In this document: piece by piece, positions 24,725 through 35,261 of the stretch | How the letters are laid out: every line of letters starts with the position of its first letter | How positions within the stretch are numbered: position 1 is the first letter of the stretch | Assembly (NCBI RefSeq): GCF_024679245.1 | Contig: NC_090192.1 | Location: forward strand, 26,001-90,000 | DNA: 64,000 nt | Source of the DNA: Pseudorasbora parva | Lineage: Eukaryota; Chordata; Actinopteri; Cypriniformes; Gobionidae | Direction of reading: 5' to 3' | Position numbers and translations under genes: made by a program | Notes under the pieces: generated by a model | The model's database searches: none | What the model was told of the DNA's origin: nothing | The model's input: only the letters and a program-made list of their open reading frames with translations

Positions 24725-24925
24725 CCTAAACCTACCCAGATACCCCTGACTAATAAGTATATAGACATACCCACATCACACCTAAACCTACCCAGATACC
24801 CCTGGCTAATATATAAATATATAGACATACCCACCCCACACCTAAACCTACCCAGATACCCCTGGCTAATAAATATATAAACATACCCACATCACCCCTA
24901 AACCTACCCAGACACCCCTGGCAAT
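24725..24925 (+). repeat. ~58-60-bp tandem repeat, four copies
   Basis: Four copies of a unit that starts CCTAAACCTACCCAGATACC and continues with CCTGGCTAATAAATATATA and ACATACCCACATCAC. Copies start at about 24725, 24781, 24841 and 24898, the last incomplete. The first bases resemble degenerate CCCTAA. Confidence 0.8.
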
Positions 24926-25393
24926 GTCACCAAGGGGTCTACAGCCCTCTCATCATGCTAACCCCCACCACAAAACCCTACCTAAAACCTACCCCTCTTA
25001 CCTGGGGTCCAGATGGGTCAACCCTCGACTCCGCACCCCGCGTGGATCCAGCCCGGCCTGGCGTACCCCTCGTGGACGTAGCCCTGGATTCCTGCAAAAA
25101 AACAGAGAAAAAAATGATGAGTGGCTATATAAAATATAGTGTGGGTTAAATAACATAAATGGTTAATATAGTAAATAAATAAATAAACTGATGTGATGAT
25201 ACATACTTATCTGGCTTATACAAAGATAAAATAAAAAAGAATGAAATTTATTATACATATAATGGCACTAGCAGGACATGGTAACGTTGTTGGCTATCTT
25301 TGGACCTGGGCCGCCTTTAGTGGTCAGTAGAAGGCTGGACCGTGCACAACCATTTCAGGGACCTTAGGGTCCCTGATCTTGGATTTTTCATTC
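24926..25393. other. Block ending in an 8-bp perfect hairpin before telomeric repeats
   Basis: It begins with C-rich subtelomere-like sequence (24926-25100) and continues with an AT-rich stretch (25100-25300). A hairpin follows, CAGGGACC (25356-25363) with GGTCCCTG (25368-25375) and a 4-base loop, then ATCTTGGATTTTTCATT and CCCTAA repeats. No protein or RNA family was recognised. Confidence 0.5.
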
Positions 25394-25412
25394 CCCTAAC
25401 CCTAACCCTAAT
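25394..25412 (+). repeat. Short telomeric cap on truncated block
   Basis: About three CCCTAA repeats. They merge with the unit's own CCCTAATTTGAAAA, so the joint has microhomology. Confidence 0.8.
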
Positions 25413-26924
25413 TTGAAAATCCATCGGACAAAAAAAATAGATATTAACCTAGCCCTTACTCCTACCCTAATCCTACCCGTCACAAACCCACTGGCATCAA
25501 CCCTATTGACAAAAACCTTAATAGACACTAACGTAGCTCCTACTCCTACCCTAAACCTACCCATCACAAACTTACTCGCATCAACCCTAATTAGAAAATC
25601 CATTAGACAAAAAATTAAATACTAACCTAGCCCTTACTCCTTCCCTAATCCTACCCGACACAAACCCACTCGCATCAACCCTATCGACCAAAACCCTAAA
25701 TTCAAAATTCCATTAGACAAAAAAATAGATACCAATATAAGCCCTACTCTTACAATACCCATTGTAAAAAACCATATAGGCTATACTTGCGCGTCAAGTA
25801 ACCAATTAACCCAAAAAATCCCAAAAGCAAACTCCTAATTCAACCCATACAACTAATATTATCTAGGACAGGGTGACTAACAACCCACACACAAACTCCA
25901 CCCACATACCCAATTCCTGACCAAGATTTTAACCCTTAAAGCCAGACAGGAAGTTGTCGTATTTCATTAACGAAAGATATTACCGTATCGGGACAAAGAC
26001 CAAAAGTACCGTCATAATCACCACTCCTGACCACCCCAAACCCAATCAACTCGGACCTTTCCTTCAAACTATGCGTCCGTTTTTATAAAAGCACTTTTTC
26101 TATTAAAACGCCTATATCTCGGAAAAGAAAGCACGCACCAAGGCCAAACTCAACCTCATAACATCTCTCTGTAATACCTGTCACACCATAAAACCCTGAA
26201 CTTCTGGGACCTTTCCTTACTAAATGCACCATTTCCTATCAAGCCACACATCGCGGCCTAAGGGGGCGCTAGAGTCTCACACGGGGGCACGTTCAATAGG
26301 CCCTATCCTCACCCTTCTTTGACGCGAATATCAACACTATAGCCCAACTCAACACAGAGATATAGTCCATCTAAGTTGACACCTCGATAATCACCCTTTC
26401 AATCATTTAATCACCTTTTACGTAGACTTCAAATTCCCTGACCTGTTACATAGACTTCAAATTCCCTGACCTTTACCACATACCAAAATAATCCACCTAT
26501 GGGAGGATTGCAATGCTGGATCAGGATTATCGGGCTTCGGCTTGGTTCGCTGGTCCAGAGCAAGTTCAGATTGGAAACTTTGCAATTCCTAAAAACCAGG
26601 AAAGGAAACAAGAACAATCACTTTCATCAGTAAAACTTACCCATCAGACTAACCAAACCGAAAAGAACGGATTATAACAAACTTTACCCCAGTGTTCATA
26701 ATTGATGGAAACATAAAGACAGAAGTTTCTTAAAACAACAAAACCAAAAGATAAAATAAGCTACTCACCTTGCCCATAAGCCAAAAAAGGCATTGCTCCT
26801 AGACGGGAGCCAATCACAGGCGACACAGTATAGTCTGACATGCGTCGGCCAGTGCCCCTCCTCACTCTCCCTACTTCAAACCTTTTCAGACGAGTTCTGG
26901 CTTGGGGGGAGATGTTGTAATTTT
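25412..26924 (+). repeat. 5'-truncated subtelomeric block (oldest related copy)
   Basis: It matches the end of satellite B and the whole tail of the 6.9-kb unit (compare 14790 onward), with more differences than units 1-4 have among themselves. It carries the type II structured motif (26518-26595) and the two-hairpin tail. One arm of hairpin 2 has changed from C to T and remains pairable. Confidence 0.85.
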
Positions 26925-26973
26925 CCCTAACCTAACCCTAACCTAACCCTAACCCTAACCCCTAACCCCTAAC
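26925..26973 (+). repeat. Innermost telomeric array
   Basis: CCCTAA-type repeats with CCTAA and CCCCTAA variants, about 49 bp. They mark the inner border of the subtelomeric domain. The next base starts an RTE-like LINE fragment. Confidence 0.9.
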
Positions 26974-28310
26974 CCATGTTGACAGGTGACAGGAGGGTGA
27001 GGGAAAGATGGAAGGAGTACTTTGAGGAACTGATGAATGAGAAAAATGACAGAGATGAGTTGTAAAGGCAAATATTGTTGACCAGGAAATACAAAGTATT
27101 AGCAAAGGTGAAGTTAGGAGAGCTTTGAAAAGGATAAAGAGAGAAAGGCTAAGGGGAGAAGTGGACATTTGTGAGCAGCAGTATGGTTTTATGCCAAGAA
27201 AGAGCACTACAGATGCATTATTTGCTTTGAGAAAGTTAATGGAGAAGTACAGAGAGGGTCATAAAGAGCTCCATTGTGTCTTTGTAGATTTAGAGAAAGC
27301 ATATGACAGAGTGCCAAGAGAGGAGCTGTTTTAATTGTATGAGGTCTGGAGTGGCGGAGAAGTATGTTAGAGTGGTACAGGATATGTATGAGAGCAGTAT
27401 GAAAGTGGTAAGATGTGCCATAGGTGAGACAGAGGACATCCCTGTAAAGGTGGGACTGCATCAAGGATCGGCTCTGAGCCCCTTCTTGTTTGCGGTGGTG
27501 ATGGACAGGCTGACAGATGAGGTCAGATAGGAATCTCCATGGACTATGATGTTTGCGGATGACATTGTGATCTGTAGTGAGAGCAGGGAGCAGGTGGAGG
27601 AAAGTCTAGAGAGGTGGAGGTTTGCTCTGGAGAGAAGAGGAATGAAGGTTATTCACAGCAAGACAGAATACATGTGTGTGAATGAGAGAGAAACAAGTGG
27701 AACAGTGAGGTTTCAGGGAAAAGAGGTAACGAAGGTGCATTTTAAGTACTTAGGGTCAACAGTCCAGAGCAATGGGGAGCGTGGAAAAGAGGTGAAGTGT
27801 GCAGGCAGGTTGGAATGGGTGGAGAAAAGTGTTAGGTCTGTTGTGTGATAAAAGAGTACCAGCAAGAATGAAAGGTGTACTGATACTGAAAGGTGTAGTG
27901 AGACCAGCGATGTTGTATGGTTTGGAGACCGTTGCACTGAGGAAAAGCTAGAGGTAGCAGAGCTGAACATGCGGAGGTTCTCTTTGGGAGTGATGAGAAT
28001 GGATAGGATCAGGAATGAGTACATCAGAGGGACAGCACATGCGAGATGTTTTGGAGACAACGTTAGAGAGGCCAGGCTGAGATGGTTTGGACATGTTGAT
28101 AGGAGGGAGAGTGAATATATTGGTAAAAGGATGCTGAGGTTAGAGCTGACAGGTAGGAGGTCGAGAAGAAGACCAAAGAGGAGTTTTATGGATACAGTGA
28201 AGGAGGACATGAAGGTAGTCAGTCTGAGAGAAGAGGATAGGACTAGATGGAGGTAGGTGAGTCGCTGTGGCGACCCCTGAAGGGAACAGCTGAAAGAAGA
28301 GCATATCCTC
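26974..28310 (+). pseudogene. RTE-like non-LTR retrotransposon, 5'-truncated and broken
   Basis: Remnant of a LINE reverse transcriptase. Recognisable pieces, in order, are RERWKEYFEELM, YGFMPRKSTTDALFALRKL, FVDLEKAYDRVPREEL, VGLHQGSALSPFLFAVVMD, the catalytic FADD box in MMFADDIVICSE, FKYLGSTVQSNGE and a C-terminal RWFGHVDRRESEYIG. Frames shift near 27330 and between 27780 and 27970, and there is a TAG at 27528. The endonuclease domain is missing. The right end has the GTGGCGACCCCTGAAGGGA-type tail common in fish RTE elements. Clade assignment rests on motif memory. The left end touches telomeric repeats. Confidence 0.85.
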
Positions 28311-29448
28311 ACTAACTAAAACAGAAACAGATAAAGGTGCACAAACACAAGTAGATCATAGTTGCATAAATGTATAGAAAAGAGCCTTATTAGGTAAATT
28401 AATGCAAATTATGCAACCATCCCTAAAGCTTTAGTACACACATTGATAAATACATCTCTGCTCCCCAATTCTCCCTGAGTGCGGGATACCCCTATTTATT
28501 TGAGCTGAAGTGGCGTTGGATATGCAGCAGCAGATGAATAACTACACCCGGTTCTGCTGTTATAGCAGAATAACTCACATTGGTTAACCATAGTCGGCAT
28601 TGAAGGATGGCCAAACTCTCCACCATAAAGCTGGTGGCGAACATTGCTCAACAATGTGCACATAAGAGTTACATTTGTTGACAACTAAAAAGTTCTTCAC
28701 ATTTCCAGAAGGTCAAAGCAAATAAATTAAGTTCCCAATTAACACAACTGGCCATTTTAATCAAGGCATACATTTTTCTGCATTTCTTTGTTTATTTTAC
28801 ATTTGTAACATTTTTAAATATTAAAACATCAGGTACAAATACAAATGGGCAAAAAGCCATAGAAAATAAAGCAGAAATAAGAGTCACAATACAAAAAGGC
28901 ATTAAAAACAAAAATACAAATGTATACACAATGCAGTCAGAGAGAAAGAAAAATGCATAAAAAGGGAAATAAATAAATAACATCAGTAAGTTTATACAGT
29001 ACCTTAAAGCAAAGGTTTAACAGTAAAAATAGGAAGGGGCTTTAAAATAGTAAAGTCAATGGAGACAGGATCATAAAAACACTTTTTTTAAGAAAAGCAC
29101 ATTTTCTAATAAATGAAAGGAGCATAAATAAAAAGACATTAAATAAAATTAGAAAGTGTAAAAAATGTAGTGAATTTTTTACACTTTGTAAAAAATTAGA
29201 CAAAAAGTGCTAGAGATGAAAACACAAAAACAACAAAGTCAAACAAGTCTTAAATGGATACCAGAGGTGATAAAACACAAAAAGAAACCCTTTCATATGG
29301 ATGGTGTTAAGACAAAATAATTAATGCAGTGAAAGATTTTTTGGGAAGCTGTATGGGAAGATTTTACACAAGTTGCCAAAATAGCTTACAATTTACCTTT
29401 TGGGGAACCAACTCCGTTATTAATTCCTCTCCCTCACGTCATTCCAAA
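28311..29448. other. AT-rich stretch, no gene recognised
   Basis: About 1.1 kb rich in A on the plus strand, especially 28780-29330. Short frames lack recognisable domains. Confidence 0.5.
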
Positions 29449-29456
29449 CCCACAAG

Positions 29457-29956
29457 TAGTGATGGGACATCTGAAGCGAGGCTCCGGAGCTTGTGTCGAG
29501 CAAAAAGGGGCGTTCCAGATGAAGCCCCGATTCGAGGCTTGTATCGTTTCCGTGAAAATCACGTGACGATGACAAACGAGGCCTCGTTTTCTGTTGAATA
29601 CGTCATTGCTTCATTCGGAGTATCGCTTTCGGATAAAAGTGGTTCGAAACCTCGCGCCTCTTGTGGGGTTTGCAGTAGGCATTTGCATTGGTATTGAGGT
29701 GTTGGTTGTATAGTAGCGATATCATTATATATCATAGCTTGTATTATATATTATATTACATTTTACTTAGTTTAGTAGATTATTAGAGTAAATTATACAT
29801 AGTTCAGTAGATTAATAGAGTAAATTAGCCTATATCTAGTTGTATATCTAGTAGTGTGTATACTACGTAATTATAATTATAATATATATTATATATATTT
29901 TTAACATGAATGTATAACCCGGGGACATAAAAGTTCCCCCAATTGAAGAATCACCC

Positions 29957-30018
<62 letters not shown>

Positions 30019-30033
30019 TAGGCCTAGTGTTAT

Positions 30034-30080
<47 letters not shown>

Positions 30081-30541
30081 CTATTATTATTATTATTAAT
30101 AATATTATTATAAGACTAGACTGTATTAGGGAAAGCTTTCCCATCCCTGTTGCAGTTTGCTGTTCCACAATTCCAGTCCCATAAGCACTGCACTCACAAT
30201 AATTTATTTACAATCATTCTGGGCATTCACTCATCACTAACCCAAAGAACTACTGAATAGTTGAACACAAAGTTGTGTGTTTGTGTGAGTTGTGTGTGCA
30301 TAGGTTAATACAAGCAGAGTAAAATACTTTATTAATACACAGGCAATAGAAAAAGGGTGTGCCCACACTATGACAATTTGGTTGCTCAGGATGAATAAAT
30401 TTGTGTGCGATGCATTGCTTTGCACAGCAGGTGTCACTAGGGAGCACACTGTTTCATGAGGCTTCAGGTAGATGAACCTTTTGGTGAACCAATGGGCTGG
30501 AAAGCCTCAGTGGTTCAGGAAGCCTCATTTGGCCATCACTA
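29457..30541. mobile_element. hAT-type MITE with 8-bp target duplication
   Basis: The ends are TAGTGATGGG and CCATCACTA, inverted. The element is flanked on both sides by the identical 8-mer CCCACAAG (29449-29456 and 30542-30549), the size expected for hAT. The left part has GC-rich GAAGCGAGGCTCCGG-type sequence, and its right counterpart is GAAGCCTCATTTGG. The middle holds two TA microsatellites. No transposase is present. A 122-codon frame at 29329-29697 crosses the left boundary and is not considered a gene. Confidence 0.85.
29961..30074. repeat. TA microsatellites inside the MITE
   Basis: Two (TA)n runs (about 29961-30014 and 30038-30074) separated by a short AGGCCTAGTG-containing spacer. 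Confidence 0.9.
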
Positions 30542-30549
30542 CCCACAAG

Positions 30550-30996
30550 CTACATAAATCTCAGGGGAAAAAAATGCACAAAGTGTAATGGATATCCACT
30601 GGAGGAGAGTTGCAGAACGCAAGTGCAGTCAAATTTTAAATATGAACATAAACAAAACAAAGGAAATCGAGAACTTGATTTGAACCATGAACAGACACTC
30701 ACCAACAGCAGGTCACCTCTAACAACACTAGACCAGGGCTTAGAGAGGGCTTAAATACACAAGGACTAATAAACCAAGGAAAAAAATTTTGTTTAAACCA
30801 GACACACCTGTGAACAATGAACAAAACAATGAACCAATGAGAACACAGAGCACAAGAGCTAGAGAAGCACATGACATGATCACATGACGGCATAGGAACC
30901 ACATGACAAACCAAGAAACATGACTGAGATCAACTTCAAAATAAAAGACAAGAAACGAACAGGAAAGAAAAACAAATCACACAATGACACAAAGGC

Positions 30997-31062
<66 letters not shown>

Positions 31063-31483
31063 CTTTGTCAAGTAAATGGGGACAAAAAACATTGGCTAAT
31101 AAAAGGCTAAAAGTGTAAATATGAACAACAAGAAATAAAACTGATTGAAAACTACAAGCAGGACAAAAATTTGAAATGAAACAAAGAAGTGTAATTTTAG
31201 GATTTGTTAAATTTTTTGGTCTGTCTTAGATTAGTCTGAGAAAGGAATATAAGAGATGAAGACATGAATCCAAAAGCAAACACTTATATGAGTGTGATGT
31301 CACCGGTCTTATAATACTCCAGGGAGAAAATGCAGATGACCTGATCAAGAAAAACCTTGCCAGTTTTATCTTCAGAAATGTCAGCATATTCCACATCAGA
31401 TACAGAGGCGTGGAACTGCCTGTGTTGGTTATTAAAAAGGGTCCAGGATAGCGCACAATATCTGAGCAGCATTAAAAGCTACT
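30550..31483. other. Intergenic stretch with a TA/TG microsatellite
   Basis: No gene recognised. It holds a composite (TA)n(TG)n microsatellite at 30997-31058 and is otherwise AT-rich. Confidence 0.5.
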
Positions 31484-31560
31484 CAGGGTGTGGCGATATA
31501 CCGGCATTGGCGATAACCGTGATATTCAAAGCACGAAATATGGACATTGTGTTAATTTCG
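31484..31560 (+). repeat. Interspersed repeat fragment, GGGTGTGGCGATATA family
   Basis: AGGGTGTGGCGATATA, then GATAACCGTGATATTCAAAG. The same sequence recurs at 34808-34870. The GGCGATATA start resembles the ends of some vertebrate hAT MITEs, but the boundaries were not resolved. Confidence 0.55.
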
Positions 31561-32160
31561 AAATGGAAGATACATTTCGATTTTGCAATTATTTCTTCTA
31601 TTCATAACTTTATTCCGAGAGCTATTTACAATTGCACTTTAACCAGGGCAGTTTGAAGCGCGCTGTAGGCAATTGTCAGCCGTTATCAAACAATAATTGT
31701 AGGCTTTTAGCACAGGTAGTGAGTGATAGTTTGGTTTTGATTTGAGTCATTGGCAGCCTGTTGCGTTGATTAATCTTTGGGATAATTATAAAAGTGTCCA
31801 CACCTGTTCTCACTCAAGTAGTGATCAGTGTGTATTTAATAAGCGTGTCAGCGCTGTCGCGGCAGCGTCAGCGGGAGCGTTCAGCCCTTGTGTTCAGCCG
31901 CCTCGTGTGAAGACCGACGAGTGTAAAGACATCTTTTTCGACTCTACCTACGATCGACTCCACTGTAGAACGAACACCGAGAACGCACTTAAGTATTTAT
32001 TCCTCTATCCTCTTTTTCCTTCTCTCTACTCTCACAATGTGCTTTCAATACATACCCACTATTTCTAACCTACACTCCACTATGAGACGCAGACAGCAGC
32101 AAAACTGCTAATCTGCGTCCTATTCCTTCCTATACTAATATTCCTCCCTCCTTTTCTCTG
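31561..32160. other. Unassigned sequence before the gypsy remnant
   Basis: GC-rich around 31840-31930 and AT-rich elsewhere. It may be leader sequence of an element, but nothing diagnostic is visible. Confidence 0.35.
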
Positions 32161-32165
32161 GGTCT

Positions 32166-32633
32166 ATGGAATTGTCATTTGAACTTGCCTTTGAATCTTT
32201 GAAAAATTTGTTGTGCAATGCTCCTGTTTTAACTGCTCCAGACTTCTCTAGACCTTTTAAACTTGAAGTGGATGCCAGTGGTACGGGTGCCGGAGCTGTC
32301 CTACTACAGGAAGATGTCCAAGGAATTGACCATCCTGTATGTTTCTATTCTAAGAAATTCAATCGCCATCAACTCAATTATAGTACCATAGAAAAATAAG
32401 CACTAGCTCTTTTGTTAGCTCTACAACATTTTGAAGTTTATGTTGGCTCCAGTTCTCAACCTGTTGATGTATTCACTGATCATAATCCACTTATCTTTCT
32501 GCAGCGTATGTGTAACAAAAACCAGACACTTATGCGCTGGGCACTCATTTGTCAGGGCTTTAATTTGCAAATTAAGTACAAGAAAGGTGTTGACAATGTT
32601 ATTGCAGACTCTTTGTCCAGATGTCATTTGTAA
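32166..32633 (+). pseudogene. Ty3/gypsy pol remnant: RNase H domain
   Basis: The translated frame matches the end of a gypsy-type reverse transcriptase and its RNase H: FESLKNLLCNAPVLTAPDF, KLEVDASGTGAGAVLLQED, HPVCFYSKKFN, LNYSTIEK, then FTDHNPLIFLQRM and GVDNVIADSLSR. A TAA at 32397-32399 interrupts the frame just after STIEK. Integrase is missing, because LTR-like sequence begins about 35 bases after the end. Confidence 0.85.
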
Positions 32634-32668
32634 ACTTGTAACCATGTTTACTCTTATGTGTGGGGGTG

Positions 32669-33360
32669 TTACAACCCTATGTTTTTTATTTTGTGACCTC
32701 TCTGTTTTGTGAGTCTCTCTGTCTGACCAGGAAGTTCATCTGATTGGTTCCTGCAGGCTGATTGCTGTCATGTCCTGATTGGTCCACAGTCTTTTAAAAA
32801 GATTGTCATCACTTCCTGTAGGGAGATTGATTGATTGAGAGATCTTGTGTTTTGAGAGAGAGTTTGACCTGTGTATGCAGAGTTTGTTTGTGTGTTATAA
32901 AAGTTTGACTGTGCTAGGAATATTAGACACTGTGAGTATTGTTTGTTTGTTTAAAACTGACACTGTTTGTATCAGTGGAACGTATTGGTATATCTGACCC
33001 TTTGCTTGTTTTCGACACTGATTTGGACTGCCCTTTTCAGTTTGTTTGCCCCGTTGTACAAATATTGTAAATAATGAGTTTGGGAAAGTAGGGAGTCTGA
33101 CGCCATTTTTGTTTATTGTAAACTATTTTGATCTATGTTTTGGTTAGGGAGTTAGGTTTATATACTGTATTTTCTTTTTCTTTCTTTTTGGTTTAGGGTT
33201 TAAGAAAGAGGTTTAAAACAAGGAAGTTTTGTTTGTTATTTTGGCCCAGTCAGCTCTTGAATCTTCGGTCCCAATTCAAATCAATAAATTCATCTTTATT
33301 TCATTACACCGGTTTCAGAGTTTTCATGTTGCACCCTTTTCCCCTAGACGGGGCGTAACA
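32669..33360 (+). mobile_element. Probable LTR of the Ty3/gypsy element
   Basis: It begins TGTTACAACCC and ends GGGGCGTAACA, giving TG/CA termini with a short inverted repeat (TGTTAC and GTAACA). An AATAAA is present near 33286, shortly before the end. No matching second LTR lies in the window, so the element is incomplete. The boundary with the following L2-like fragment is immediate. Confidence 0.65.
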
Positions 33361-33565
33361 AGCTGTAAACAAAGCTGACTTCATTCCAGCCTTTGCCACT
33401 CATTCCAATCTGAATATCTTGACCTTGACACCTGGATCCGTCCAGAAGACTCAGCAACCCCTGCTGCTCTCTCTAACAATTTCTCTTTCTCACACACCCC
33501 TCGCCACACTGGCAGAGGTGGAGGCACAGGTTTTCTTATCACAAACAATTGGAAATACTCAACCC
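33361..33565 (+). pseudogene. L2-like LINE fragment: endonuclease piece
   Basis: One frame reads TWIRPEDSATPAALSNNFSF and HTPRHTGRGGGTGFLITNNW, typical of the apurinic endonuclease region of fish L2/CR1-group LINEs. It is cut by a MITE fragment at 33566. The reverse-transcriptase part of what is probably the same element resumes at 33738. Confidence 0.75.
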
Positions 33566-33737
33566 TAGGGGTGTGCATTGGCACTTCCTTCACGATTCGA
33601 TTCGATTACGATTCACCAGGTAACGATTCGATTCTACGATGCATTGTGATGCATCAAAATTCTACTGCACACAAAGCAAATTTTTCATCAGTCATGAGGG
33701 AATACAAGCAGATATTAAACAACAGATTGTATTGGCT
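33566..33737 (+). mobile_element. Fragment of the TAGGGGTGTG hAT-type MITE
   Basis: It nearly matches the first ~170 bases of the complete element at 46293, from TAGGGGTGTGCATTGGCAC to GATTGTATTGGCT, and then stops. The missing right half and the missing middle of the surrounding LINE suggest one deletion spanning both. Confidence 0.85.
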
Positions 33738-34805
33738 CATTTCAACCAGATGATCCCACAGTAGCTGCACGAATCTCAAGCTGTCTGGCGGACATCTCGG
33801 CATGGATGAAAAAACATCACCTGCAGCTCAATCTAGCAAAGACTGAGCTGCTTGTTTTCCCTGCTAATCCAACCATACAACACGATTTTACCATCCAGCT
33901 AGGTTCATCTTTGATTACTCCTTCAGGGTCGGTCAGAAATCTTGGAGTAATCTTTGATGACCAGCTGTCCTTCAAAGACCACATCTCAAAGACAGCTCGG
34001 TCATGCAGGTTTGCATTGCACAATATCAGGAAAATCAGACCGTTCCTTACGGAGCATGCAACACAGCTTCTTGTCCAAGCCCTGGTCATTTCTAGACTTG
34101 ACTATTGCAATGCGCTTCTGGCTGGACTTCCATCTTGTGCAATTAAACCGCTGCAAATGATCCAGAACGCTGCGGCATGTCTTGTCTTCAATGAGCCCAA
34201 AATGGCTCATGTCACACCTCTATTCATCTCTCTGCATTGGCTACCACTCGCTGCCCGGATCAAATTCAAAGCCCTGACTCTTGCTCATGGATCTTCCACA
34301 AGCGCAGCACCCGCATACTTCGACTCACTCCTACGAGTCTACACCCCCACCAGAAGCCTTCGACTCACTCCTACGAGTCTACACACCCACCAGAAGCCTT
34401 CGCTCAGCTAATGAGCGAAGGCTTGTGGTACCATTACAGAGAGGCATGAAATCCCTCTCTAGAACTTTTTCTTTCATTGTTCCTGGTTGGTGGAACGATC
34501 TTCCGTCCTCCATACGCACGACAGAATCACTCGCTTCATTCAAAAGACGGGTAAAAACTCATCTCTTCCATGAGTACTTAATCTTACATTTAAAAAAAAA
34601 AACAACAACAAAAAAAAAGCTTTCCTTCTCTATCTCTCCTTTCTTCTTCCCTTTTCGGGTTTTTGCTACTCTGAGTGGTATACAAATCTCTGTATTTTGG
34701 CCACTTTTTGTGTTTCGTTGCCTCTTCTTGACGGATCGCTTCCTGTTCTCCTTCCTAAGTCGCTTTGGATAAAAGCGTCTGCTAAATGCATAAATGTAAA
34801 TGTAA
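33738..34805 (+). pseudogene. L2-like LINE fragment: C-terminal reverse transcriptase and 3' tail
   Basis: The longest frame (33806-34411, extending upstream to about 33752) reads MKKHHLQLNLAKTELLVFPA, NLGVIFDDQLSFKDHI, LDYCNALLAGLP and LQMIQNAAACLVF, conserved in the C-terminal part of L2/CR1-type LINEs. A ~40-bp segment (CTTCGACTCACTCCTACGAG onward) is duplicated near 34318-34400 and shifts the frame, and the rest continues at 34401-34560. The 3' end has GCTTTGGATAAAAGCGTCTG then TAAATGCATAAATG, a typical fish L2 tail. Confidence 0.85.
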
Positions 34806-35260
34806 TTTAGGGTGTGGCGATATAACGGCATTGACGATAACCGTGATATTCAAAGCACAACATATGGACCTAGACAAAAAAGAACTGGAGCGCTGCTGGA
34901 ATCCCTTGAACCCTCTGGTGCTCTTGGAAGGGTTTAATGTTACTATGCCCATAACATTTTTCTTCTGTTGTTTTAGAACTATCTTGACAATAAATTCAGA
35001 AGTAAGATGGGTAACTAGCCTATTCACATTTATTGACTTTAGGGACATAATTGTATGGAGTACACAAGATGTTTGTATTGGTGTCACTCCTATTTTTTCC
35101 ACTTGGAGATCTCTTATTTTACCTTGTATTTGTATGGTTTAACTTTTGGCATTAGCCATTTACTGAACTATTGCCACTAGTGGCCAAAAGTTGTGTTGCA
35201 AATGCCAGAGTGTCACACCTGAAACCAATGCAACTATAAGTAGTGCTTAATCCTGTCTGT
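34806..35260. other. Repeat fragment and unassigned sequence
   Basis: It starts with a second copy of the GGGTGTGGCGATATA repeat (34808-34870) directly after the LINE tail. The remainder has no recognisable gene. Confidence 0.5.
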
Positions 35261-35261
35261 G

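Noticed and set aside
1..26924. Many frames of 60-104 codons repeated in each subtelomeric unit
   Set aside because: They are short, overlap on both strands, follow satellite periods or GC-rich composition, and show no domain. They repeat only because the DNA repeats.
29329..29697. 122-codon plus-strand frame
   Set aside because: It crosses the exact left boundary of a MITE defined by target duplications, and has no domain.
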